The translations under genes were made by a program, and so were the position numbers. The notes beneath the pieces are model-generated. The model did no database searches. It saw only the letters and a list, made by a program, of their open reading frames with translations, and was not told the origin of the DNA. This document shows, piece after piece, positions 14,343 through 21,058 of a DNA stretch of 31,919 nt; positions within the stretch are counted from its first letter, which is position 1; each line of letters opens with the position of its first letter. This DNA comes from a virus: positions 1 to 31,919 of the IMG/VR virus record IMGVR_UViG_3300037070_002158; one strand, written 5' to 3'.

Positions 14343-14462
14343 ATGAAGGGGGTTATTTTGTCGACGAATTATTTTAAGGAAACGGAAAAACAAATAATTA
14401 TCGGGAATATTTTGCCGGGGGAAGAGAAAAAGATTACACCTCAACGGTGTTTTTTATATTAA
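14343..14462 (+). CDS. Possible 39-residue peptide
   Basis: An ATG-to-TAA ORF (MKGVILSTNYFKETEKQIII...) on the plus strand, divergent from the leftward operon. Its last codons form a terminator-like hairpin. It could be a short regulator or leader peptide, or chance. The stretch 14240-14598 otherwise holds no gene. Confidence 0.3.
   Translation: MKGVILSTNYFKETEKQIIIGNILPGEEKKITPQRCFLY
14436..14455 (+). terminator. Small intrinsic terminator
   Basis: ACACC-TCAAC-GGTGT followed by TTTTT on the plus strand. Five base pairs with a clean U-tract. Confidence 0.45.
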
Positions 14463-14468
14463 AAGTAC

Positions 14469-14476
14469 TATATTTG
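14469..14476 (+). promoter_or_regulatory. Promoter -7 element TATATTTG
   Basis: Exact TAnnTTTG match on the plus strand just upstream of hairpin element A. No clear TTTG is seen at the -33 position. No convincing plus-strand gene follows directly, so its product may be untranslated. Confidence 0.35.
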
Positions 14477-14490
14477 CCAACGCACCCAAA

Positions 14491-14560
14491 GCTGCATTAA
14501 CATAATATTTTTTATTGAACATGAAAAATGTCAGCAATAACAAATATTATATTAAGCAGC
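14491..14560. repeat. Long hairpin element A
   Basis: Outer arms GCTGCATTAACATAATATT and AATATTATATTAAGCAGC are nearly complementary. Inner arms TTATTG/CAATAA and ACAT/ATGT fill the centre. Its layout and arm sequence match elements B and C. Confidence 0.6.
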
Positions 14561-14630
14561 CGCTCGAAAACCTTCCCTTGCAGGGCGCACCTGTGTATGA
14601 GTGACGATGAAAAAAGAGCTAAAATACAGG

Positions 14631-14885
14631 CTATCTCACAACGTATAAATGAGACTCAGGTTTGCCTTGAAAAGATTCGAGTCGTGCCAATAGATTTTTA
14701 TGAATATCGTGTTTTGACAATCCTTTTAGCTCGGCAAGCGTTTCGCAATAGTCAGCGATTAAGCAACTAAGATGCTTATGCAGTATTTCTTGATTGTTGT
14801 TCATCTTCATGGCTGTTTCGGCAATCTGTATGCTGTGTTTTGCCAATGAATCTATTTGGGTTAATATGTGTTCTTCATGTTCCAT
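14631..14885 (-). CDS. Small helical protein of hairpin-flanked gene pair
   Basis: 84 residues from the ATG at 14885 (MEHEEHILTQIDSLAKHSIQ...), rich in His, Glu and Leu; looks like a compact four-helix protein. The longer start at 14915 would run through a promoter element and is rejected. TATGTTTG lies on the minus strand only 3 bases before the ATG, so the mRNA may be leaderless. The gene lies between hairpins A and B and diverges from the 128-residue gene. Function unknown; an accessory cargo role is inferred from the position. Confidence 0.55.
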   Translation of the reverse strand: MEHEEHILTQIDSLAKHSIQIAETAMKMNNNQEILHKHLSCLIADYCETLAELKGLSKHDIHKNLLARLESFQGKPESHLYVVR

Positions 14886-14888
14886 GCC

Positions 14889-14896
14889 CAAACATA
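14889..14896 (-). promoter_or_regulatory. Promoter element TATGTTTG next to start codon
   Basis: Minus strand TATGTTTG, then GGC, then ATG. A TTTG lies 16 bases upstream. Transcription would begin at or within the start codon. Confidence 0.45.
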
Positions 14897-14991
14897 CAAA
14901 ATAAAATCCTACCAAATAGCCTGACCCTCCAAAAAGCTGTTGATTTTTAATTTCTATTTTTAATGAAAAAATCTACCATGCTTTTACCTAA

Positions 14992-15076
14992 GCTATTTAT
15001 ACATAATACTTGTTATAAAACTCTCCGCATGAAGGATGCGAAGGTCTTATAACAATGGGATTTTATGTTAAATAGC
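14992..15076. repeat. Long hairpin element B
   Basis: Outer arms GCTATTTATACATAAT and ATTTTATGTTAAATAGC (imperfect), middle arms TTGTTATAA/TTATAACAA (perfect 9), inner CGCAT-GAAGG-ATGCG (perfect 5). It lies between the two divergent genes. Confidence 0.65.
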
Positions 15077-15154
15077 CACACGCTGCACATCAGTCGGTTA
15101 CGAATCTCCTCGCTTCTTTCGTGCTTTCTATGGTTGTAATTTAGATAATTAGAT

Positions 15155-15162
15155 TATGTTTG
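15155..15162 (+). promoter_or_regulatory. Promoter element TATGTTTG next to start codon
   Basis: TTG at 15134-15136, 18 bases, then TATGTTTG, then only 4 bases to the ATG at 15167. Same arrangement as the divergent gene, suggesting leaderless transcripts. Confidence 0.45.
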
Positions 15163-15166
15163 CGGT

Positions 15167-15553
15167 ATGCAGCAAGATGAAAGGAAATTTTTAAAATTGG
15201 TTACTAATGAGTTACAGCCATTAAATAAAATTCAGGAAAAACTTGGCTGGGATTTTGAAACAACGCTTCATTTCGCTATTCATTTAGAAAAAGAAAAATT
15301 GGTAAGAACAACCAGTTTCGTTATGAGCAACGGAATAAGATTACATTTAGTTGCAAAACCAATTGATAAAAGAAAATGGCAAGATAAAAACTGGATTCTT
15401 ATAGCTGTAATAGCTTACATATTTGGAATACTAAGTCCGATGCTCTCTGATTTGATAAAAGGATACTGGACTGAACGAAACCCAAACAAAATAGAAATAA
15501 ACAAAGAAATTCAAGCCGATTCTTTGAACAAATCCAAACTGAAAAATCATTAA
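15167..15553 (+). CDS. Winged-helix-like protein with membrane anchor
   Basis: A 128-residue protein. Residues 1-60 (RKFLKLVTNELQPLNKIQEK... then EKLVRTTSF) have the helix-turn-helix and wing pattern of small winged-helix domains. Residues about 75-97 (ILIAVIAYIFGILSPML) are one transmembrane helix, followed by a polar, Lys/Asn-rich tail. This could be a membrane-tied sensor or part of a defence or exclusion function; neither is proven. Hairpin C follows 41 bases after the stop. Confidence 0.6.
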   Translation: MQQDERKFLKLVTNELQPLNKIQEKLGWDFETTLHFAIHLEKEKLVRTTSFVMSNGIRLHLVAKPIDKRKWQDKNWILIAVIAYIFGILSPMLSDLIKGYWTERNPNKIEINKEIQADSLNKSKLKNH

Positions 15554-15565
15554 CTCCACCGCCAC

Positions 15566-15682
15566 GAACTTTTTTACCCCTCCCCACTACCGAAGCTATG
15601 TAACATAATGTGGCATTATAAGACAAAGAAAATTTTGATCTTATAATCAACATTATATTAAATAGCCGCTGTAAAAAAGTTC
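15566..15682. repeat. Long hairpin element C with perfect 12-bp outer inverted repeat
   Basis: Core hairpin 15595-15666: arms GCTATGTAACATAATGT and ACATTATATTAAATAGC (15 of 17 paired), inner ATTATAAGA/TCTTATAAT (perfect 9). It is bracketed by GAACTTTTTTAC (15566-15577) and GTAAAAAAGTTC (15671-15682), an exact inverted repeat. It resembles A and B in the core; the outer repeat is unique to C. Confidence 0.65.
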
Positions 15683-15743
15683 TTTCCATCCCACAAATGT
15701 ATAAAATTTTTCACATATTCCAAATAATCACTATTTTTGAAAC

Positions 15744-15890
15744 ATGAAATTACAGATAATCCAAATATTAAACGATTACAGGCAATCAAGTTGCAATAAC
15801 AGCACTATTGCAGATAAGATAATAAAAGCTATTGACAAGCAATATAAGTGCGACAAATGCAGCGAAAAGATACCGAAATCAAATAAATGA
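15744..15890 (+). CDS. Small protein with CxxC pair
   Basis: A 48-residue ORF (MKLQIIQILNDYRQSSCNNS...) ending with YKCDKCSEKIPKSNK, a CDKC knuckle. Codon use looks like the neighbours. No promoter with both elements is seen directly before it. No family recognised. Confidence 0.4.
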   Translation: MKLQIIQILNDYRQSSCNNSTIADKIIKAIDKQYKCDKCSEKIPKSNK

Positions 15891-15960
15891 CAGGGAGTGA
15901 TTACGTGTTAAACATGGAGCCGAACCAATCTAAAATTGGGACTATTACTATTTTCGTAAA

Positions 15961-15997
15961 TAAATTTGTTTTTGTAAATTAATTTTATTTATATTTG
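15961..15997 (+). promoter_or_regulatory. Promoter for the structured leader of the rightward region
   Basis: TTTG at 15965-15968, 21 bases, TATATTTG at 15990-15997: a good Bacteroidetes promoter. TAAATTTG at 15961-15968 is a second, overlapping -7 match. Transcription should begin near 16003, about 7 bases before the first helix of the leader. Confidence 0.6.
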
Positions 15998-16009
15998 CAA
16001 TGTTATTCG

Positions 16010-16125
16010 GCCTGAGAACTGATAATAAAAGATTAAAAGCATTTAAGATAAGCCGAAAGGCGCACAAACTCCCTTACAAACGTAAACTCTCAGGCTGAAA
16101 AGTTTGGGAGTTTTGTGTTTTTATT
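16010..16125 (+). promoter_or_regulatory. Attenuator / pseudoknot leader
   Basis: GCCTGAGA (16010-16017) pairs perfectly with TCTCAGGC (16088-16095). Inside lies GCC-GAAA-GGC (16052-16061). AAACTCCC (16066-16073), also inside, pairs perfectly with GGGAGTTT (16106-16113), followed by TGTGTTTTTATT. The two long helices interleave: a terminator that excludes the first helix, or an H-type pseudoknot. The end CTCTCAGGC recalls glycine riboswitches, but the rest does not fit one. Confidence 0.55.
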
Positions 16126-16345
16126 GGGTTTGCCAACAAAATACATAGTATTAATGGCAATGCGTTGTGTCTGACGGCTTGCTAAACGCTTGGCACAATT
16201 AAGATAGTGGATAAAGGTACGTGGAATCCACAGGTGCGGACGAAATCCTGACACCGACACGAAGGGGCTTGTATCGGCTCTAAAGTCAGGGTAAGTGTTA
16301 GATGATATATATACTAACATGGTTGGAACGGGGGTTGGCTCCATA
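16126..16345 (+). ncRNA. Candidate structured non-coding RNA
   Basis: No plausible gene lies between 15891 and 16488. This part looks less AT-rich than its surroundings and contains hairpins GCCA..AATAC-ATA-GTATT..TGGC (16132-16158), GCGTT/AACGC (16162-16189), CCTGAC/GTCAGG enclosing CCGA/TCGG (16247-16290) and TGTTAG/CTAACA (16296-16319). It lies downstream of the attenuator on the same strand. No known RNA family recognised. Confidence 0.45.
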
Positions 16346-16488
16346 TAAGCTAATTTTGTTCAAATCTCGTCTTAACAGAAATTCGAGTTTAAATAAAAAA
16401 CTTTGATTTTTGGTAAGGCGGACTATGGGAAGGTTGAAGGGTTTTCCACTAAGCTAATTAATAATACACAACTAAACAAACACTTAAA

Positions 16489-16731
16489 ATGGCAAAGAAG
16501 AAAAAGTTTAAAGAGTACCAAATAAACACAATCGAAGATTTTATGAATGTGGTAAACGAAAAAAACATGGATATGTTAATCGGGAACTTTTACGGCATGA
16601 CAGTTCAATGGATTAAATTAAAAAAGAAAGTCCCTGGCGTAAAGTTTACAGGCTTTAAATGGATAGATGATGGGTTGTTAGAAATAAGGCACCCGGAAGT
16701 GTTTAAAATGGACATAGAAGATAAAAAATAA
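16489..16731 (+). CDS. Hypothetical protein
   Basis: An 80-residue, lysine-rich protein (MAKKKKFKEYQINTIEDFMN...) with no known motif. First protein gene of the rightward block, about 480 bases behind the leader promoter. It precedes the HAD gene by 15 bases and probably shares its transcript. Confidence 0.6.
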   Translation: MAKKKKFKEYQINTIEDFMNVVNEKNMDMLIGNFYGMTVQWIKLKKKVPGVKFTGFKWIDDGLLEIRHPEVFKMDIEDKK

Positions 16732-16746
16732 TAAATAAAAAAAACT

Positions 16747-17196
16747 ATGATAATAGCAATTGATTTTGATGGGACATGCGTAACTCATGAATTCCCGAAA
16801 GTAGGTAAAGATATTGGGGCGGTCCCTGTATTAAAAGAGTTAGTTAATAATGGGCATAAATTGGTATTGTTTACCATGCGGTCTGATATTAAAGATCCGA
16901 AAAGCGATAGCCATGAAATTCACGCAAAAGGCGGCAAATATTTGACGGATGCCGTTAATTGGTTTAAGAAAAATGAAATACCGCTTTGGGGTATTCAAAT
17001 TAATCCTGAGCAAACAACATGGACAACAAGCCCAAAAGCATACGCACAACTTTACATTGATGATGCCGCTTTAGGTTGCCCTTTATTGTATGAAAACGCT
17101 AAAGAAAATAAAGAAGGAGTGTGTATGTACAGGCCGCATGTTGATTGGGCCGAAGTAAGGAAAATATTAATTGAAAATAAAGTAATTAATCAATAA
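16747..17196 (+). CDS. HAD-superfamily phosphatase
   Basis: A 149-residue HAD protein. Motif I is IDFDGT with nucleophile Asp6 and Asp8; motif II is the Thr of LFTMRS (about 54-59); motif IV is YIDDAALG (about 102-109). The small cap-less form resembles BT_0820-type Bacteroidetes proteins and phage-encoded nucleotide phosphatases. Substrate unknown; 5'-nucleotidase or polynucleotide 3'-phosphatase activity are reasonable options. Confidence 0.75.
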   Translation: MIIAIDFDGTCVTHEFPKVGKDIGAVPVLKELVNNGHKLVLFTMRSDIKDPKSDSHEIHAKGGKYLTDAVNWFKKNEIPLWGIQINPEQTTWTTSPKAYAQLYIDDAALGCPLLYENAKENKEGVCMYRPHVDWAEVRKILIENKVINQ

Positions 17197-17250
17197 CAAA
17201 AGGGGTCTTTATTTCTTTTGGAAACCGTTAAACAATTAATAATAAAAAAT

Positions 17251-17523
17251 ATGAAAAAATGGATTATTAGAACCTTTGGGCTAAAAGGCTCTTGGAAGTG
17301 GGCGAAACGCCAAATGTTAAAAGGTAAAATGGTAAGGTGTAAACATTGGTCAGGTGCGCTAAAATACAAGATAGATAGCCCTGAAAACGGGCTGATGCTA
17401 AGCGATTACAGCAGGAGCATAATGCAATGCGAATGGAGGTCGTCAAACCACCATTTAAAATACGAAGATTTTACTGATTACGAAGTGTTTTATTGGGATT
17501 ATCAAATAAAGAAAAGTAATTAA
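17251..17523 (+). CDS. Tad2/DUF2829-like small protein (candidate)
   Basis: 90 residues from the ATG at 17251; the frame extends upstream to a TTG at 17218, which is unlikely. The layout WAKRQMLKGKMVRCKHWSG, a middle strand pair, then EWRSSNHHLKYEDFTDYEVF resembles the DUF2829 pattern (small strand, GkxVxRxxW, strands, W-S-x-x-D-hh-x-x-D-W-x-V). DUF2829 includes Tad2, which sequesters the Thoeris signal molecule. The match is by eye and distant: key spacing is similar but not identical. Confidence 0.4.
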   Translation: MKKWIIRTFGLKGSWKWAKRQMLKGKMVRCKHWSGALKYKIDSPENGLMLSDYSRSIMQCEWRSSNHHLKYEDFTDYEVFYWDYQIKKSN

Positions 17524-17546
17524 TAATAACTAAAAACAATAACACA

Positions 17547-17891
17547 ATGATAAAAAATACAATTAACGCTTTAAAAGTGTTTAAGCTAATAGCTAATAAT
17601 CCAGCCATATTTAAAGTTGTGGGAGATATCTTTAAATTCGTTGAAAAAACGCAGGAAGAAGGGCGACCGATGGTAACAAAAATAGTTTTAGCAAACATGG
17701 GCGATGGTACGCATTTATGTGATTTTGTATCATTGTGGGCGGGGGTTGGAGAAACGAACCCAATAGAAAGGGCGAAGCAATTAAAGGCTCAGAATACTGA
17801 ATTAATGAGATTGCTAACCATTGCCAAAAACGGAAATGTATCAAAAGAAAACATCGAATTAATCGACTTAACTTTAAATCATTTTGGCTAA
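17547..17891 (+). CDS. Hypothetical protein
   Basis: A 114-residue, mostly helical protein; a central Gly/Trp segment (FVSLWAGVGETNPIERAKQL) is the most distinctive part. No signal, membrane segment or known motif. In series with the other rightward accessory genes. Confidence 0.55.
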   Translation: MIKNTINALKVFKLIANNPAIFKVVGDIFKFVEKTQEEGRPMVTKIVLANMGDGTHLCDFVSLWAGVGETNPIERAKQLKAQNTELMRLLTIAKNGNVSKENIELIDLTLNHFG

Positions 17892-17905
17892 TTATTTAAA
17901 ATAAA

Positions 17906-17937
17906 TTTGTCCATTAAAGGGAAAACAACTAACTTTG
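17906..17937 (+). promoter_or_regulatory. Promoter for tRNA-Phe and terminase operon
   Basis: TTTG (17906-17909), 20 bases, TAACTTTG (17930-17937): a textbook Bacteroidetes promoter. The start should lie near 17943, about 20 bases before the tRNA. Confidence 0.65.
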
Positions 17938-17963
17938 GGGGAAATAAAGAAAAACACGAATAA

Positions 17964-18036
17964 GCCGCAGTAGCAAAGTTGGTCTATGCAGAGGACTGAA
18001 AATCCTTAGATTGAGGTTCGATCCCTCACTTCGGCA
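17964..18036 (+). tRNA. tRNA-Phe (anticodon GAA)
   Basis: Cloverleaf read by eye: acceptor GCCGCAG/CTTCGGC (one C-T mismatch), D stem GCA/TGC, anticodon stem GAGGA/TCCTT with loop CTGAAAA (GAA at 17998-18000), variable loop of 4, T arm TGAGG-TTCGATC-CCTCA, discriminator A. CCA is not encoded. It probably supplements the host tRNA for phage codons. Confidence 0.85.
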
Positions 18037-18050
18037 CAAAATAAAATAAA

Positions 18051-18311
18051 ATGGAAGATTTGCCTAAAGGTTACAAAAAGATGTCAAAGTTTGACTTGAA
18101 TAGGGTAGAAAACAAAATAAACCCAAACGGTTTTTCCTTGTGGATAAAAGAGAAAAATTCCAGCTTTCCTCATTGGCTTATTGATGCTTCAGATTTTTAC
18201 GCTAACGGAACGATTCGCGTTGGTGGCGACATAAAAGAATACGATCACAGGGCTGTTATTGTCGGAACTGAAATTTACTTTGTTACACGCAAAAAAAGAG
18301 TAAATAAATAA
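18051..18311 (+). CDS. Hypothetical protein before terminase
   Basis: An 86-residue protein with no known motif, 14 bases after the tRNA and 9 bases before the small terminase gene. It probably shares the tRNA promoter. Its position suggests a packaging-region accessory; nothing more can be said. Confidence 0.55.
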   Translation: MEDLPKGYKKMSKFDLNRVENKINPNGFSLWIKEKNSSFPHWLIDASDFYANGTIRVGGDIKEYDHRAVIVGTEIYFVTRKKRVNK

Positions 18312-18320
18312 TTCAAGATC

Positions 18321-18890
18321 ATGGCTAAGAGCAATACAGGAGATTTAACGGACAGACAGAAATTCTTTTGCCTGGAGTACCTAAAAGATTTAAACGGAAC
18401 TCAGGCAGCGATTAGGGCAGGTTATTCGGCTAAAACTGCCAATGAGCAATCGGCAAGACTGTTAGCAAATGTTAGTATTCAGGAGTTTACCAAAGGGTTA
18501 ATGGAAGAAAGAGCTAACAGATGTGAAGTTGATGCCGATAAGGTGCTGAAAGAGCTATCAAAGATTGCCTTTTCAGATTTAAGGAAGTTTTATGGTCCCG
18601 ATGGGCAATTGCTGCCAATAGGACAAATAGATGACGAATCGGCCGGTGCTATTTCATCCCTAAAAAGTTATGAGGAAAAATTGCAGGCGACTGACGACGA
18701 TGGCGAACAAATAGTTCAGGGTACCAACAAAGAGATAAGAATGCATGACAAGTTGAAGGCTTTGGAAATGTTAGGTAAGCACTTTGGCGTATTCGAAAAA
18801 GACAACGGACAAAAATCGATGCTTGTTATACCTCAGTTATCCCCCGAACAAATAAAAGCGTTAAATGCTAAAATTGAGCGAAAATACTGA
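18321..18890 (+). CDS. terS: Terminase small subunit
   Basis: A 189-residue protein of the Terminase_2 type: LTDRQKFFCLEYLKDLNGTQ, then AAIRAGYSAKTANEQSARLL (DNA-binding helix-turn-helix), a coiled middle, and LKALEMLGKHFGVFEKD before the C-terminus. It recognises the packaging site and recruits the large subunit. It overlaps the large subunit gene by 26 bases, which fits coupled synthesis. Confidence 0.85.
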   Translation: MAKSNTGDLTDRQKFFCLEYLKDLNGTQAAIRAGYSAKTANEQSARLLANVSIQEFTKGLMEERANRCEVDADKVLKELSKIAFSDLRKFYGPDGQLLPIGQIDDESAGAISSLKSYEEKLQATDDDGEQIVQGTNKEIRMHDKLKALEMLGKHFGVFEKDNGQKSMLVIPQLSPEQIKALNAKIERKY

Positions 18891-20301
18891 TCTTGCCGAA
18901 CTTCCAATTATTAAGCATAAAGCAGACCGCTCTATGCTTTTTTTTACCCGTTATTTCTTTGCTAAGAAGTTTAAGCGAAAGTTTGTGATAGGCGAACACC
19001 ACCAAATCATTTCCGATGCATTAGATAAGGTTTTGAACGGTGAAATCACAAAACTAATCATAAACATTGCCCCCCGTTACGGAAAAACAGAATTAGCCGT
19101 AAAAAACTTCATTGCAAAGGGTTTGGCTCAAAATGCCGCTTCCAGGTTCATTCATTTATCTTATTCCGACGACCTTGCATTAGATAACAGCGACGAGGTG
19201 CGGGAACTGGTAAAGCACGAAGACTACCAACTGCTTTATCCGCACGTTCAAATAAAGCCCAATTCAGATAGTAAAAAGAAATGGTACACAACTGAAAATG
19301 GTGGAGTGTACGCCACAAGCGCAGCCGGGCAAGTTACGGGATTTGGAGCCGGGCAAGTTGATAGCGAAGAAAACGAATTTGATTTTATAACCGAAAGTAA
19401 GAGTAAGTTCGGTGGAGCTTTGATTATTGATGACCCTATTAAGCCGGAAGACGGGGACAGCGAAACGAAACGGGAGCGAATCAATCAAAGGTATGACAGT
19501 ACAATAAAAAACCGTGTAAACAGCCGAAACACTCCTATAATCATAATCATGCAAAGGGTTCACGAAAATGATCTTTGTGGCTTCTTAATTGATAAAGACC
19601 CTGGCGAATGGACTGTATTATCTTTGCCTTGCATTAAACCGGATGGAGCGGCATTGTGGCCATTTAAACACACGTTAGATGAACTCGCTAAATTAAAAAA
19701 AGACAATGAATTAGTGTTTGAAAGGCAGTATCAGCAAGACCCGAAACCTTTAAAAGGTATGCTTTTCCCGGCAAAGGAGTTGCAATACTTTAAACCGGAT
19801 GCGCTTCTTAAATTTGAATCATCACTTGCCTACGCTGACATTGCAGATGCAGGGGAAGACAGCACCAGCGTTCCGGTTGGGCGAAACATAAAGGATTTGA
19901 TTTACGTTACCGATTGGGTGCATGATGAAAGCATAAGCGATGTAACGATACCAAAAGTAAAAGCGATGTTAACGGCTCAATCATCAATGTACATACGTGT
20001 AGAGAGTAATAATATGGGCGCAATGTATGGGCGCAATCTGCAAAAAGAGATTAAAACATGTACAGTTTACCCGGCTGTTTCAACATCCAACAAACACACC
20101 CGTATAATGATGGAGGCGGCATTCATTATGAAGTACTGCCGATTCTTATCCCCTGAATTCCAAAGTGACGAATACAAAAAAGCCATGAAAGAGCTTACAA
20201 GCTACCTAAAGAATGGTAAAAGCAAGCATGATGACGCTCCGGATGCGTTAAGCGGACTTGCCATGTTTATTCGTGGTGTTCTGCCTCATTTGTATAGATA
20301 G
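18865..20301 (+). CDS. terL: Terminase large subunit
   Basis: A 478-residue packaging motor and nuclease. The ATPase has Walker A APRYGKTE (69-76), Walker B ALIIDDP (185-191) and the coupling strand IIIIMQR (225-231). The nuclease domain has YADIAD (Asp325/Asp328), RVESNN (Glu380) and DDAPDA (Asp456-460), the RNase H-like metal ligands. Length and order are normal for siphovirus TerL. It acts at the portal vertex, whose gene is inverted downstream. It stops at TAG followed directly by TAA. Confidence 0.9.
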   Translation: MLKLSENTDLAELPIIKHKADRSMLFFTRYFFAKKFKRKFVIGEHHQIISDALDKVLNGEITKLIINIAPRYGKTELAVKNFIAKGLAQNAASRFIHLSYSDDLALDNSDEVRELVKHEDYQLLYPHVQIKPNSDSKKKWYTTENGGVYATSAAGQVTGFGAGQVDSEENEFDFITESKSKFGGALIIDDPIKPEDGDSETKRERINQRYDSTIKNRVNSRNTPIIIIMQRVHENDLCGFLIDKDPGEWTVLSLPCIKPDGAALWPFKHTLDELAKLKKDNELVFERQYQQDPKPLKGMLFPAKELQYFKPDALLKFESSLAYADIADAGEDSTSVPVGRNIKDLIYVTDWVHDESISDVTIPKVKAMLTAQSSMYIRVESNNMGAMYGRNLQKEIKTCTVYPAVSTSNKHTRIMMEAAFIMKYCRFLSPEFQSDEYKKAMKELTSYLKNGKSKHDDAPDALSGLAMFIRGVLPHLYR

Positions 20302-20355
20302 TAATTATTTTACATTTTTCTTTGCGGTTTAATTTATTCTACATACTTTTAAGCC

Positions 20356-20532
20356 GTGAAAAAGTCTACAATTAAAATATTTTGCAAATGCGAAAACTGC
20401 TTAGAATACTTTGAAACAAAGCGAAGGAGGATATTTTGTACCGATATTTGCAAAAGAAAGTTTTATTATAAAGAATCAGTAGAAGCGAAGATCATTTTAA
20501 AATTCAAATTAAAACCCAATAAATTAAAATAA
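20356..20532 (+). CDS. Small treble-clef-like zinc protein (GTG start)
   Basis: 58 residues from GTG at 20356; a TAA two codons upstream limits the start. FCKCENCLEYFETKRRRIFC then CKRKF has the Cys spacing of a small zinc finger in the MYM/treble-clef style. Its TAA abuts the next ATG. Probably a nucleic-acid-binding accessory. Confidence 0.5.
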   Translation: MKKSTIKIFCKCENCLEYFETKRRRIFCTDICKRKFYYKESVEAKIILKFKLKPNKLK

Positions 20533-20784
20533 ATGAGCGCAAAACAAAGAATCGAATGCTTCCAACAAAATTTAGGGAGTTTCTTAACCGAACAAAAAGA
20601 GTATTTAGCTAATCGTAAAGTAGGTAAAAGGTCTAGAAAAAACAGGATTGGTATTTATGTAGATTGGGCTGATGGCCGAAAAGACCTTATTTTTGATATG
20701 GGGAGCCATAGCAAGCAAATAAGTGAAGCGTTTGGCGTACCAAAAGAAATGTTTGGAAAGGAGGTTAACAATGAAAGCAAATAG
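20533..20784 (+). CDS. Hypothetical protein
   Basis: An 83-residue polar, basic protein with no recognised motif. It ends TAG TAA and overlaps the next gene's start by 14 bases; a strong AGGAGG within its end serves that gene. Confidence 0.5.
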   Translation: MSAKQRIECFQQNLGSFLTEQKEYLANRKVGKRSRKNRIGIYVDWADGRKDLIFDMGSHSKQISEAFGVPKEMFGKEVNNESK

Positions 20785-21058
20785 TAAAAATAGAAAACTG
20801 CATTTTATACGTATAAAGAACGCTATAAATTTAGGGAAACTGCATTTGCATACCAGCTTTAAAAGCTCTAACATTGCAGAGCTTGACAATGAAAAAAGCA
20901 TAGAGTTTATTAATGCACAAGCAAAATCGGGGTGGGAATCAATAAGGCGCACATGGCATTTAAAGTGGAGCCCATCAAAAATTGAGATAAAAATAGGATA
21001 CAATGAAGATGACTTTATCAAAAATATAAGCACTATTGACATAAAACATATAAAATGA
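20771..21058 (+). CDS. Hypothetical protein with strong Shine-Dalgarno
   Basis: 95 residues from the ATG at 20771, chosen because AAAGGAGG lies 7 bases upstream, an unusually strong ribosome site for this genome. An upstream ATG at 20723 is in frame but lacks this. Basic N-terminus; no motif recognised. Overlaps the next gene by 4 bases (ATGA). Confidence 0.5.
   Translation: MKANSKNRKLHFIRIKNAINLGKLHLHTSFKSSNIAELDNEKSIEFINAQAKSGWESIRRTWHLKWSPSKIEIKIGYNEDDFIKNISTIDIKHIK

Noticed and set aside
14528-14770. Plus-strand ORF of up to 80 codons (or 57 from the ATG at 14597)
   Set aside because: Most of it is antisense to the 84-residue minus-strand gene, which has better composition and a promoter; its start region lies inside hairpin A.
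16010-16100. Glycine riboswitch
   Set aside because: The end CTCTCAGGC and a CCGAAAGG segment recall it, but the remaining conserved bases and the second aptamer are missing, and the context is phage genes.
16090-16344. Minus-strand ORF of 84 codons over the structured region
   Set aside because: Composition is not protein-like, it lies opposite the leader and its helices, and no neighbour supports it.
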